Source: Pseudonocardia sp. TRM90224 | Lineage (GTDB): Bacteria; Actinomycetota; Actinomycetes; Mycobacteriales; Pseudonocardiaceae | Length of the DNA stretch: 64,000 nucleotides | Assembly: GCF_021245725.1 (NCBI RefSeq) | Contig: NZ_JAJGSX010000033.1 | Coordinates: 1 to 64,000, forward strand | Reading direction: 5' to 3' | In this document: in pieces, positions 50,348 through 58,766 of the stretch | Layout: each line of letters begins with the position of its first letter | Numbering within the stretch: position 1 is the first letter of the stretch | Program-made: the position numbers and the translations under genes | The notes under the pieces: model-generated | What the model saw: the letters and a program-made list of their open reading frames with translations, nothing else | Database searches by the model: none | Told to the model about the DNA's origin: nothing

Positions 50348-50813
50348 CTGCGGCCACCTTCGCGTACAGGCGCAGGTCGTGCCAGGCGCCGCCGACGGCG
50401 ACGAGGACGGGCAGCGCGCCCTCCAGCTCGAAGCCCGCGGCCTCGGCGAGCGCGACCCCACGCCGGTCGCCGCCGTAGACGGTGTGGGTCACCCGGTGCA
50501 CCGGTCGGCGCCCGGCGAGCGTGCACAGCACCGATCCGACGGTCCCGGCCGCGGCGTCCGCCGGGACCCGCCGGGCGAACCGGGCGTGCAGGACGCGGTG
50601 GCCGGCGTAGCCGTGGTCCTGCGCGAGCGGCAGCCAGATCAGCCCCACCGGGCGGCCGCCGCTGCGGCACAGAACGGCGTCCGGGGCGAGCAGCGCGCGG
50701 ATCTCGGGCTCGGAGAGCAGGTCGGGCACGGGGGTGCGGAAATAGAAGTCGGGTTCCTCGAACAGCTCGACGGCCGCCGTGGGATCCGATCCGATGAACG
50801 CGGTGGAGATCAT
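50340..50813 (-). CDS. GNAT-like protein 1
   Basis: A 157-residue protein with a GNAT-like layout (PVGLIWLPLAQDHGYAGHRVLHARFAR, then GVALAEAAGFELEGALPVLVAVGGAWHDLRLYAKV). The ALAEAAGFELEG ending is typical of acetyltransferases. ATG 50813 lies in the stop of the transporter gene. It is the first of four such genes in a row. Confidence 0.68.
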   Translation of the reverse strand: MISTAFIGSDPTAAVELFEEPDFYFRTPVPDLLSEPEIRALLAPDAVLCRSGGRPVGLIWLPLAQDHGYAGHRVLHARFARRVPADAAAGTVGSVLCTLAGRRPVHRVTHTVYGGDRRGVALAEAAGFELEGALPVLVAVGGAWHDLRLYAKVAAGA

Positions 50814-52123
50814 GCCGGCCGCCGCCCGACGAGCCAGGTCGCGCAGCCGAGCACCAGCACGAACCCCGGTAGCTGCGCCCACGCGACGATCGCGGTGAGC
50901 GCTCCGGCGTGCAGCGGAGCCGGCTGCGCCGCGCCGACCAGCAACAGCGCCCCGAAGAACCCCGCGTTCACCAGCAGCGCCGCGGTGGCGTCCCCGCTCT
51001 GCTCCAGGTACGTGAGCACGGCGAGCGTCGTCCCCAGCAGCAGGTACGGCGGGCCGAGCACGGCGAGGTAGCCGACGGCTGCCGCGTGGACGTCCGGCGC
51101 GTCGACGAGCGCACCGACGACGAGGTCCCGCGCGCCGAGCAGCGCACCGGCGACGACCAGGTACGTCGGCAGCGCGACCCGCAGGGCCAACCCGAGCGCG
51201 GCCGTGCGGGGCACGTCACCGGCCAGCGTGGTGGTGATCGCCGTCGCGGAGCCGATCGCGATGGCCGGGAGCAGCACGAGGGCCTGCAGCGTCTGCACGA
51301 CCCCGAAGGCGGCGACGTCGACCGGGCCCGCCTCGCGCAGCAGCCAGAGGTATCCGAGCGCGGTGCCGGAGAGCACCAGGTAGGACGCGCCGATGGGCAG
51401 CGCCACCTGCCGCAGGACCTGCCACGTCGGTTCGGACAGCGCCGGGCGGGCCGGGCGGACCCCGGCGCGGCCGACGACACCCCACGCGAGCACGCCGCAG
51501 CAGAGCCCGACCGCAGCCGTGCCCACCGGCACGCTCAGCTCCGTGAGCCCCGAGACGGCGTGCACGCCGTACACGGTCGCGACGACCAGCAGCGTCTCCC
51601 CGACGGCGAGCACGCCGGAGACGTGCGTGCGGCCGAGCCCGCGCAGCACCCCACCGGCCAGCGCGGGCAGCAGCAGGGCGCACTGCGCCGCCACCATCGC
51701 GACGAGGAACACGACGGCGTCGGCCCGCTGCGGCTGCGGTACCCCGAGCGCCGCGGCCAGCGGCTGACCGAACGCCCACATCCCGCTCGCGACCAGCACG
51801 AACCCGCCGGCGCCCAGCACCGTCATCGCGACGACCGGCCCACCGATGGTGCCCCGCCCGTCGCGACTGCCGCCCCGCGCGGCCGCCGAGGACGCCGTGA
51901 CCTGGACGGCGACGACGAGCCCCTCGCCGATCGCGAGGCTCAGCATCCCGAACGGTGTGTACAGCGAGCGCAGGTAGAGCGCGGGCCCGCCGAGGTGGCC
52001 GAGGAAACCCAGCACCGCGGCCTGCTGGGCCACGTGCGCCGCGCTGCCGAGCACGAGGCCGCCGGCGGTGGAGACCGTCCGCCAGGTGAGCGAGGGGGTA
52101 CCCGCCCGCGTTCCGGCCGTCAT
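50810..52123 (-). CDS. MATE-type multidrug/metabolite exporter
   Basis: A 437-residue membrane protein with about twelve helices in two halves, each beginning with a MATE-like signature (HVAQQAAVLGFLGHLGGPALYLRSLY; PIGASYLVLSGTALGYLWLLREAGPVDVAAFGVVQTL). Sequence match to characterised MATE proteins is moderate. In this operon it probably exports the product. ATG overlaps the previous stop (ATGA). Confidence 0.78.
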   Translation of the reverse strand: MTAGTRAGTPSLTWRTVSTAGGLVLGSAAHVAQQAAVLGFLGHLGGPALYLRSLYTPFGMLSLAIGEGLVVAVQVTASSAAARGGSRDGRGTIGGPVVAMTVLGAGGFVLVASGMWAFGQPLAAALGVPQPQRADAVVFLVAMVAAQCALLLPALAGGVLRGLGRTHVSGVLAVGETLLVVATVYGVHAVSGLTELSVPVGTAAVGLCCGVLAWGVVGRAGVRPARPALSEPTWQVLRQVALPIGASYLVLSGTALGYLWLLREAGPVDVAAFGVVQTLQALVLLPAIAIGSATAITTTLAGDVPRTAALGLALRVALPTYLVVAGALLGARDLVVGALVDAPDVHAAAVGYLAVLGPPYLLLGTTLAVLTYLEQSGDATAALLVNAGFFGALLLVGAAQPAPLHAGALTAIVAWAQLPGFVLVLGCATWLVGRRPA

Positions 52124-53271
52124 CGGGCGACCCCACGCAGGACTCCCTGGAAGACCTGCAAGCGGTGCAGGTCGCCGACGCCGTCCATGATCTCGAACGC
52201 CCGCACGTCGCGGTACGCCTTCGCCAGCCACGGGTCTTCGAGCAGCGTCGTGGGCCCGAGCAGCTCGACCGCGAGCAGCGTCGCCTCCTCGGCCAGCCGG
52301 CTCGCACCGAGCTTGCCGGCCGCGATGTCGTGCTGCGGCGGGCTGCCTGCGTCGACGGCGCTCGCGGCGGCACGTACCCGATCACGGGTGTAGCGGATCC
52401 GTGCGCGCAGCGTGTCGAGCTGCGCCTGTCCGGCCGCCGGGAGCCAACCACGGGCATCGCGGACGTGGTCGAGCACGGCGTCGGCGACCCCGATCGCCCG
52501 TGCCGCCAGCAGCGGCCGGTAGAAGTGCAGCGCCTCGCGGGCGCCGAGCAGGCCGCGCCTGCTGGGCCTGCGAGTGCGGCCCAGGATCATGTCGGGACCC
52601 ACGAGGAGCCCGTCGAACGTGAGCTGCGCGATGCGCGCACCGGTCAGCCCGATGGTGGGCAGCAGATCGGCCGTGAGCCCCGGCGCGGTCGCGTCGACGA
52701 GGACCGCCTCGATCCCGAACGGCCCGGGCGCCCGGCGCGCGAACACTACGCCGACCTGCGCGTGCGCACCGTTGCCGATGTAGCGCTTCGTCCCGTGCAG
52801 GGTGAAGTGGCCCGGGTCGGCGGCCGGCAGGAGCGTCGTCTCCAGCTCGGCGGCGGCCGAACCCTTGCCGTGCTCGGTGAGCGCGAAGAAGGTCCACGTC
52901 GGCCCTGTGAACCGCTGGGTGAAGCGCCGGTAGAACGCCTGTTGCTGCGCGGCGTCGCCGAGGCCGTCGAGCACGACGCCGGACAGGCTCGGGCCCGGCG
53001 CGACGAGCACCAGGCCGGGGTCGCCGTACGACAGCCGCTCGGTGACGACCGTCTGGACCAGGCACGACCCGCCCACGACGGCCTTGCCGTCGATGCGGTA
53101 GGGCTGCTCGGTGTGCGCCGGCGGGATCATCGTCGCCTGGTGCAGCCGCAGCGCGGGGAGGTCGAGGTGGGCGGCGACCGTGTCGGGGTCGGCGTCGAGC
53201 ACGAGGTCGGGGCCGCGCAGTTCGGCCGCGACGTCGATGGCGTGCTTCTCCACTGTTTCGAGGTCAACCAT
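52120..53271 (-). CDS. Acyl-CoA dehydrogenase-like flavoprotein
   Basis: A 383-residue ACAD-type protein with N-terminal helical domain, beta domain (TFFALTEHGKGSAAAELETTLL..., FTLHGTKRYIGNGAHAQVGVVFAR) and C-terminal helices (RAIGVADAVLDHVRDARGW..., AFEIMDGVGDLHRLQVFQGVLRG). TEHGKGS at the FAD/substrate loop resembles TEPxxGS. The usual catalytic Glu cannot be placed surely. It may desaturate or oxidise a carrier-bound acyl chain. Confidence 0.82.
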   Translation of the reverse strand: MVDLETVEKHAIDVAAELRGPDLVLDADPDTVAAHLDLPALRLHQATMIPPAHTEQPYRIDGKAVVGGSCLVQTVVTERLSYGDPGLVLVAPGPSLSGVVLDGLGDAAQQQAFYRRFTQRFTGPTWTFFALTEHGKGSAAAELETTLLPAADPGHFTLHGTKRYIGNGAHAQVGVVFARRAPGPFGIEAVLVDATAPGLTADLLPTIGLTGARIAQLTFDGLLVGPDMILGRTRRPSRRGLLGAREALHFYRPLLAARAIGVADAVLDHVRDARGWLPAAGQAQLDTLRARIRYTRDRVRAAASAVDAGSPPQHDIAAGKLGASRLAEEATLLAVELLGPTTLLEDPWLAKAYRDVRAFEIMDGVGDLHRLQVFQGVLRGVAR

Positions 53272-53881
53272 CGCGGTGCCCGGAGAGGTAGAGCGTCCCG
53301 ACCAGCTCGGCCGTCACCAGCACACCGCCGGGCCCGTCGCGCAGGAAGCCGGCGCCACCGAAGAGCCGCAACAGCACCCGGCCGCCCCTGACCAGGCGGT
53401 GGAACGCCGTGGCGAGCACAATGGCGTCCGCCTCGGGCTGTGCCGCGATCCCCGCGGTCTCGTTGGCGAGCATCACGGCGTCCGCAACCGCGACCTGGAC
53501 GAGCTGGCGCGCCAGCAGCGGCCGGCCCTCCGCGGTCCGCCCGGCGAGGTCGTCGACGGCGTGGCGGGCCACCGCGCCCACCGCGTCGGCGTGCGCTACG
53601 AGCAGGCGTCGACCGAACTCCGGGCTCGGCTGCTCGGGCCCGGCCGCGGGCAGCCGAACACACGCGACGCCGGTCGACTCGGCCACGAGCTGGCGGATCG
53701 GGACCGCGATCCACCTGGAGCATGCCGCCAGCCGGCGGTGTGACGCGTAGGCGTACCCGCCCGGCCCGGTGACGAGCCCACCCGCAGCGCCGCCCTCGAC
53801 GCAAGCCTCGTGCGCGGTGTCGAGCGCCAACCGGTAGCGCTCGCGGATGCGCTCGACGGACGAGCCCAACGCGGTCGTCAT
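53264..53881 (-). CDS. Short acyl-CoA dehydrogenase C-domain-like protein
   Basis: A 205-residue helical protein. Its second half (LARQLVQVAVADAVMLANETAGIAA, AFHRLVRGGRVLLRLFGGAGFLRDGPGG) resembles the C-terminal helical domain of acyl-CoA dehydrogenases, but the FAD beta-domain is missing. It overlaps the full-length ACAD gene by eight bases, so the two may form a complex, as with heterodimeric ACADs. That is an inference. Confidence 0.6.
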   Translation of the reverse strand: MTTALGSSVERIRERYRLALDTAHEACVEGGAAGGLVTGPGGYAYASHRRLAACSRWIAVPIRQLVAESTGVACVRLPAAGPEQPSPEFGRRLLVAHADAVGAVARHAVDDLAGRTAEGRPLLARQLVQVAVADAVMLANETAGIAAQPEADAIVLATAFHRLVRGGRVLLRLFGGAGFLRDGPGGVLVTAELVGTLYLSGHRDG

Positions 53882-54702
53882 GCGCCCGACCAGCGGATCC
53901 GGACCGCGTGGGCGGTCGACGTCCGCGGGTCGACGTCGCAGAGCAGCACCCGCTCGAACTGCCGCGACCAGCGCTCCCGGTGCTCGGCGAGCGCCAGCCA
54001 GACGCTCGTGCAGTACGTCCCCGGCGGGCAGTGGTGCACGTGTTCGGCGGGCACGTCCGGTACCCATGGCCCCGCGACGACCAGCGTGCGCTCGTCCGCG
54101 GTGCGCCGGACCAGCGCGTCGAGCGTGGCCGGCGTGCCGGCCCAGGGCAGCCCGATGCCGTCGGCGTCGACCGCCGCGGGTTCCAGCACGACGGCGGCCG
54201 CGGAGTCGGTGAGCGGCGTGTCGTGGACGAGCGGGTGGTGGTAGGGCAACGTCGTCTGCTCCAGCACGAGGAGCAGCGCGGGGCCGGTGCCGCCGGCGGC
54301 ACCGGCAGCATGGTGCGCAGCGGCGATCCGAAGCGCCGTGTAGGGCGCCGCCAGACCCTGCTCGGAGATCGCCATGCTCACCGCACGGTCGCCGAGCAGG
54401 TGGTTGACGTGCGACGCGACGCAGGTCAGCGGGTGCACGTCCGGCACGGCGTACGCGACGAGCACCATCCCCACCCCGCGGAAGCCCACCCCGTCGACCG
54501 TCAGCCCGTCGAGGTCGGGCAGCACCCGCTCGGCCAGCTCCGGGTACCCGACGTTGGCCCCGGTCGAGAGCTGCCGCTCGTCCACCCGCTGCCCGTACAG
54601 CCCGAGCAGGTCGTCGAAGTAGCCGACCAGCTCGGCGTCGAACGGCGACGGGTTGCGGTGCGTCGCGCGAACCCCGCGCGCGGCGACGAGTGCGAGTGCC
54701 AT
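53878..54702 (-). CDS. Ketosynthase/thiolase-fold protein lacking the catalytic Cys
   Basis: A 274-residue protein of thiolase-like pattern (TCVASHVNHLLGDRAVSMAISEQGLAAPYTALRIAAAHHAAG; quoted in part) followed by TDSAAAVVLEPA. At the nucleophile position SMAISEQG has no Cys, and the C-terminal half of a normal ketosynthase is shortened, so it is probably not a condensing enzyme by itself. It starts six bases after the fusion gene's stop and is coupled to the next gene (ATGA). It could pair with the complete KAS III of the operon. Confidence 0.65.
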   Translation of the reverse strand: MALALVAARGVRATHRNPSPFDAELVGYFDDLLGLYGQRVDERQLSTGANVGYPELAERVLPDLDGLTVDGVGFRGVGMVLVAYAVPDVHPLTCVASHVNHLLGDRAVSMAISEQGLAAPYTALRIAAAHHAAGAAGGTGPALLLVLEQTTLPYHHPLVHDTPLTDSAAAVVLEPAAVDADGIGLPWAGTPATLDALVRRTADERTLVVAGPWVPDVPAEHVHHCPPGTYCTSVWLALAEHRERWSRQFERVLLCDVDPRTSTAHAVRIRWSGA

Positions 54703-54707
54703 GGGAG

Positions 54708-56303
54708 CTAGGCCGACGTGCTTCCTGCAGTGCTTCCTGCGGTGCTTCCTGCGGTGCTTCCTGCGGTGCTGTCTGCCGCCTGCGCCCGGACGTACTCGGC
54801 GAGCGACCCGACCGTGTCGAAGTCCTCCGGCCGCAGGGCCTCCGGGTCGACCTCGATGCCGAGCCCCTCCTCCAGTGCCATCAGCAGCTCCAGCACCGAC
54901 GTCGAATCGAGGTGCAGCTCGTCGAACAGGCGGGTCTGCTCGGTGATCGGCGGCAGCTCCCGCTGCAGCACCTCGTCGAGCGCCACGGCAATGGCCTTTA
55001 TCGTGTGGTCGGCGATGGTGTGGTCGGCCGTCATGTCGTGCTCCTTCGTGCGGGTGATCAGGATCTGCCTGTCGAGCAGGTCGGACGGGATGTCGCCGCG
55101 CCGGACGAGGTGCGCGGTGCCGTCGCGGACCAGGACCTCGGCCGGGTGGCCGTGGCTCAGGAAGCCGACGGGGGAGGCGCTGGGGCCGTACGCGCCGGAC
55201 CGCTCGACGCCCAGCAGGTCACCGGGCCGCACCTCGGGCAACGGCACGGCCTTGCCGATGACGTCGTTCGGTGTGCACAGCGGCCCGGTGATCGTGTACG
55301 GCGCCACCGCGGGCTCGTCGAGCGCGGTGAGGTGGCGGATCGGGAAGTTGCGCTTCACGAAGCTGCCGATCCCGACGGCGGCCATGTGGTGGTTGGTCCC
55401 GCCGTCGGCGACGGCGAACCGCTCGCCGCGTGAGGTCTTCACATCGCGTACCCGCACGACGTACGTGCCGGCGCGGGCGACGAGGTAGCGGCCCAGTTCC
55501 ATGATCAGCCGGGTGTCCGGGTGGCCCGTCGCGAACTCGGCGACAACCTCGTTCAGGCCGGGCACCAGCTCGTCGAGCTCGATGTCCTGCTCCTTGGCGA
55601 AGTACGCGACGCCGAGCCCGCCGCCGATGTCGACGGTGTCCAGCTCGATCCCGCAGTCCTGGCGCAGCCGGGCGGCCATGGCGAGGATCTCGGCGGTGTT
55701 GCGCACGACGTCGGCCGCCTTGAGGATGCGCGTGCCCATGTAGGCGTGCAGGCCGCGGACCTGGATGCCCGGCAACCCGGTGGCCTCTGCGACGACCGCC
55801 GGGATGTCCTCCTCGTCGATGCCGAACTGGCGCGGCTTCCCACCCATCGACAGACCCGAGCCGGTCGAGGTGAAGGCGGGGTTGACCCGCAGCAGGACAT
55901 CCACGCTCTCGGCGCCTGCGAGCCCGGCGAGCCGCCGCAGCTCGCCGCGTGACTCGACGACCACCGCGCGGATTCCGGCTTCGACGCAGGCCAGCAGCTC
56001 GTCGTCGCTCTTGCCGGGGCCGAGGAAGATCGTCTGCTCCGGCCCGGCCCCGGCCGCCGCGGCCGTCTGCAGCTCGACGAGCGAGGAGACCTCCGCTCCG
56101 GCGCCCGCGTCGATCAGCTCGGCGGTGACGCTGATGTTCGGGTTGGCCTTGAGCGAGTAGTAGAGCTCGATGGCAGGGTGCAGCACCCGCCGCAGCGACG
56201 TGTACGTCGCGGCGATGACGTCGGCGTCGTAGACGTAGAGCGGGGTGCCGAAGACGTCCGCGATCGTCGAGATCGGGATGGACTGCATGTGCAACTCGGT
56301 CAT
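54708..56303 (-). CDS. Fusion of a type III PLP decarboxylase and an acyl carrier protein (BtrK-BtrI-like)
   Basis: A 531-residue continuous frame. Residues 1-415 are an alanine-racemase-fold decarboxylase: K52 in YSLKANPN binds PLP, GGGLG (227-231) and ELGR (269-272) bind the phosphate, and C343 in GPLCTPNDV supplies the partner active-site Cys. Residues 424-505 are an ACP with S467 in LHLDSTSV as the phosphopantetheine site. The tail has GSTA repeats. In butirosin synthesis separate proteins BtrK and BtrI do this job: BtrK decarboxylates glutamyl-ACP to gamma-aminobutyryl-ACP. No stop separates the parts; an internal ATG at 55034 with AAGGAG could also yield free ACP. Confidence 0.88.
   Translation of the reverse strand: MTELHMQSIPISTIADVFGTPLYVYDADVIAATYTSLRRVLHPAIELYYSLKANPNISVTAELIDAGAGAEVSSLVELQTAAAAGAGPEQTIFLGPGKSDDELLACVEAGIRAVVVESRGELRRLAGLAGAESVDVLLRVNPAFTSTGSGLSMGGKPRQFGIDEEDIPAVVAEATGLPGIQVRGLHAYMGTRILKAADVVRNTAEILAMAARLRQDCGIELDTVDIGGGLGVAYFAKEQDIELDELVPGLNEVVAEFATGHPDTRLIMELGRYLVARAGTYVVRVRDVKTSRGERFAVADGGTNHHMAAVGIGSFVKRNFPIRHLTALDEPAVAPYTITGPLCTPNDVIGKAVPLPEVRPGDLLGVERSGAYGPSASPVGFLSHGHPAEVLVRDGTAHLVRRGDIPSDLLDRQILITRTKEHDMTADHTIADHTIKAIAVALDEVLQRELPPITEQTRLFDELHLDSTSVLELLMALEEGLGIEVDPEALRPEDFDTVGSLAEYVRAQAADSTAGSTAGSTAGSTAGSTSA
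54718..54777 (-). repeat. 12-base tandem repeats encoding the GSTA tail of the carrier protein
   Basis: GTGCTTCCTGCR occurs four times in a row from 54718 to 54765, with a fifth degraded unit to 54777. Each unit encodes four residues, so copy-number change keeps the frame. It gives the ACP a flexible tail (STAGSTAGSTAG). Confidence 0.9.
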
Positions 56304-57667
56304 GCGCCCTTCCTGGTCCAGCGGCTCAGCCGGGCGGCGGCCTCCAGCCGGATGTGTGCGACGGCGGCCCGGTCCGGTCCGACCGCGAGCGTGAACAGGC
56401 GGCCCTCGAACGGTGTGCCGGCGCCGGCGAGCGCGTTGACCGTGCCGAAACAGGTGATCACCAGCCCGCCCGCGGTGGGATCGATGCCGAGCAGCGGCCC
56501 GAGGGCAACCTGGACGTCCGCGAACGCGAGCGGCGCGTCGAGCCGCAGCACGTGCCGGCCGGCCAGCGCCGCGGGCAGCTCGCCGGCGAGCGTCTCCAGC
56601 ACGCCGCCCTGGTAGGTCGACATGTTGAACCGGGCGTTGATCTCCAGCAGGGGGTGCAGCTCGCCGGCGGTGGTCACGATCGCGTCGACGCCCGCGATGC
56701 CGACGTACCCGTCGGCGTGCAGCGCGGCGCCGATCGCCTGCGCGGCCGAGGTGATCTCGGTGTGCTGCTGGGCGGTCAGCTCCGGCGGCGAGACGTGCCC
56801 GATGTGCACACCGTCCGCCGTCAGTGCCTCCTTGACGAAATCGAGGTGGACGGCGCCGTCGACGTCGACGGTGAGCTGGTAGTTCAGATCGGCCCGGCGC
56901 GGCAGCCAGCGCTCGACGACCACGTGCAGCCGGGTGTCGCCGGTACGTCCGGCCCGCCTGGTCACCTGGCGCACGATCCGCTCGGCCAGCTGCGGGCGGT
57001 CGACGACCAGCAAGCCCTTGCCCGAGACGCCGTACGCATCCTTGACGACCAGCGCCGAGGTCGGGGAGCAGTCCGGCCCGATCCGCGTCATCAGCGCGGT
57101 GAACTCCTCGACGGTCTCGCAGCACCACCCCGGCACGGTCCGCAGGCCGGCGGCCTCGGCGAGCCGGCGCCCGTAGATCTTGCTGTTGACCCGCGTGACC
57201 ACGTCGAGCGGCGGGGTGGCCGGGACGAGCCCGGTCGCGCGGGCCAGCTGGCGCTCCGGTCGGGCCAGGCCCATCGGGAGCAGCCGGGCGCCGTCCCGGG
57301 CGAGCTCCTGGAGCCGGGCGAGAACGGCGGGCGTCGCCGCGGCGCGGTCCGCCGTCGGGGCGCCCGCGGCACCGCGGTCGGCGACCAGGACGGTGGGCAG
57401 CCCGAACCCGAGCGCCTTGACGTACGCCAGGTAGCCGGCGTCGACGGGCTGCTGCACGAGCAGGTGGTCGTCCGGGCCGGCGAGCAGCAGCCCGAGCTCC
57501 TCCATGCGCGAGACGATCGCTGCCGTGGGCGAGACCGGCGGGGCCGGCAGCCCGACGAACCCGGTGGCCCAGTGCGTTTCCACCTCGAGGTTGCAGAGCA
57601 GGACGAGCGGGGTGTCCGAGTCGCCGGTGACACGTTTCTTGAGATCCCGCAGATACGTGGTGGTCAC
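56300..57667 (-). CDS. ATP-grasp ligase, BtrJ-like (amino acid to carrier protein)
   Basis: A 455-residue ATP-grasp protein: TSALVVKDAYGVSGKGLLVVDR (nucleotide-binding Lys and glycine loop; quoted in part), HVVVERWLPRRADLNYQLTVDVDG, then PLLEINARFNMSTYQGG with the metal-binding Glu and Asn. It has no pre-ATP-grasp similarity to biotin carboxylases. BtrJ loads glutamate on the ACP as a thioester through its gamma carboxyl. The same job is likely here because the next gene encodes the decarboxylase-ACP. GTG 57667 overlaps the KAS III stop by four bases. Confidence 0.8.
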   Translation of the reverse strand: MTTTYLRDLKKRVTGDSDTPLVLLCNLEVETHWATGFVGLPAPPVSPTAAIVSRMEELGLLLAGPDDHLLVQQPVDAGYLAYVKALGFGLPTVLVADRGAAGAPTADRAAATPAVLARLQELARDGARLLPMGLARPERQLARATGLVPATPPLDVVTRVNSKIYGRRLAEAAGLRTVPGWCCETVEEFTALMTRIGPDCSPTSALVVKDAYGVSGKGLLVVDRPQLAERIVRQVTRRAGRTGDTRLHVVVERWLPRRADLNYQLTVDVDGAVHLDFVKEALTADGVHIGHVSPPELTAQQHTEITSAAQAIGAALHADGYVGIAGVDAIVTTAGELHPLLEINARFNMSTYQGGVLETLAGELPAALAGRHVLRLDAPLAFADVQVALGPLLGIDPTAGGLVITCFGTVNALAGAGTPFEGRLFTLAVGPDRAAVAHIRLEAAARLSRWTRKGA

Positions 57668-58620
57668 GTTGCTCCTCCGTGCCGGACGACCGTTGCCACA
57701 TAGGTGGCACCGAGCCCCACGGCGGTGAGCAGGTAATGCCCACCGGCGCGCAGCAGCCCGCGGTTGCGCATGGTCGTGTAGTTCAAGAACGGATCGGCGC
57801 AGAAGCAATGTCCCGATTCCGCGATGTTGTCGAGGAACACCTGCGCCGCGTCGATCCCGAGCACGTCGAGCGTGCGCCGCCACGACGAGCGGTTGACGTT
57901 GTGCGGCACGATCCGGTCGATCTCGGCCATCGTCAGCCCGGCCGCGGACACCGCGGAGGCCATGACGTCGGCCAGGCGCTTCGGGTAGTCGGCCGCGAAG
58001 TCCTGCGCATCCTGCGGCGACAGGCGCAGGCACCCGGCGTACCGGCCGTCGGTCTGCACCACGTGGCTGCGCACGGCGTCGCCGCTCCCGGAGAGCCCGA
58101 CGAGGCACGCGGCGGCCACCTCGCCCATGACGGCGGTGTTGGGGATCAGCCGGCTCATCGGCGAGAACGCCAGCTCACCCGTCACGACCAGTGCCAAGGC
58201 GTCGGGTACAGCATCGAGCGCGAGCAGCTCACCGGCGGTGGCGACGGCGGCCAGCCCGCTCGCGCAGTACTGCTGGGTGAGCGCGAACGCCGTGGCCGCG
58301 GGCAGCCCGAGCCGGGTGCGCAGCTGCGCCGCGATCGACACTCCGAACGGCGCAACGTCCTGCATCGTGTGCGCGTAGATCAGGTACCGGACCCGCGAGG
58401 CCACCGCCGGATCGGCGACGAGGCCTGCCGCCGGTTTCGCGACCAGGTCCAGCACCCCGAGCCCGGGGGCGCGGTGCACCCGCTCGACACCGTGCATCCG
58501 GCGGAACAGCCGCACCTTCGCCCTGGAGAGCCCGAGCTCTGCTCCGATCTCCTCGATCGTGGCCGAGCCCGCGGGTACGAAGGCATCAACCGCCTCGATG
58601 CAAAGTCCGTCGACGGTCAC
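57664..58620 (-). CDS. 3-Oxoacyl-ACP synthase III (FabH-like) ketosynthase
   Basis: A 318-residue KAS III-type enzyme, first gene of the operon. The nucleophile is C119 in TQQYCASGLAA and the His is H240 in VPHNVNRSSW. The third residue, Asn in FabH, is here in NIAESGHCFCADPFLN, where GH replaces GN. This altered triad occurs in KAS III relatives with other acyl transfers, so the reaction may be a condensation or an ester/amide transfer. It could elongate the aminoacyl-ACP made by the following genes. Confidence 0.85.
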   Translation of the reverse strand: MTVDGLCIEAVDAFVPAGSATIEEIGAELGLSRAKVRLFRRMHGVERVHRAPGLGVLDLVAKPAAGLVADPAVASRVRYLIYAHTMQDVAPFGVSIAAQLRTRLGLPAATAFALTQQYCASGLAAVATAGELLALDAVPDALALVVTGELAFSPMSRLIPNTAVMGEVAAACLVGLSGSGDAVRSHVVQTDGRYAGCLRLSPQDAQDFAADYPKRLADVMASAVSAAGLTMAEIDRIVPHNVNRSSWRRTLDVLGIDAAQVFLDNIAESGHCFCADPFLNYTTMRNRGLLRAGGHYLLTAVGLGATYVATVVRHGGAT

Positions 58621-58694
58621 CTTTCGGCGGAGCGGACTCGGGGCATTTCCGGACTCATGCGACCGAAGCTAGCCAGCCCGATCAACGGCTTCCA

Positions 58695-58741
58695 GGCCCA
58701 TATTTACCCAGGCCCACATTTACCCACACCCATTTTACCCA
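58695..58741. promoter_or_regulatory. Three 15-16-base tandem repeats in the divergent biosynthetic promoter
   Basis: GGCCCATATTTACCCA (58695-58710), GGCCCACATTTACCCA (58711-58726) and CACCCATTTTACCCA (58727-58741) follow each other without gap. Together they form the AT-rich centre of the 146-base gap between the KAS III operon and the P450 gene. The period of about 1.5 helical turns and strong conservation of TTTACCCA suggest cooperative binding of a regulator. Confidence 0.75.
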
Positions 58742-58766
58742 GGCCGGTCCGCTGGACTGGACGCAA

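Noticed and set aside
56304..57743. N-terminal extension of the decarboxylase-ACP frame through the ATP-grasp gene
   Set aside because: The frame is open upstream, but that part is Arg/Gly-rich nonsense and the ATP-grasp protein is clearly encoded in another frame. ATG 56303 in the ATGA overlap is the true start.
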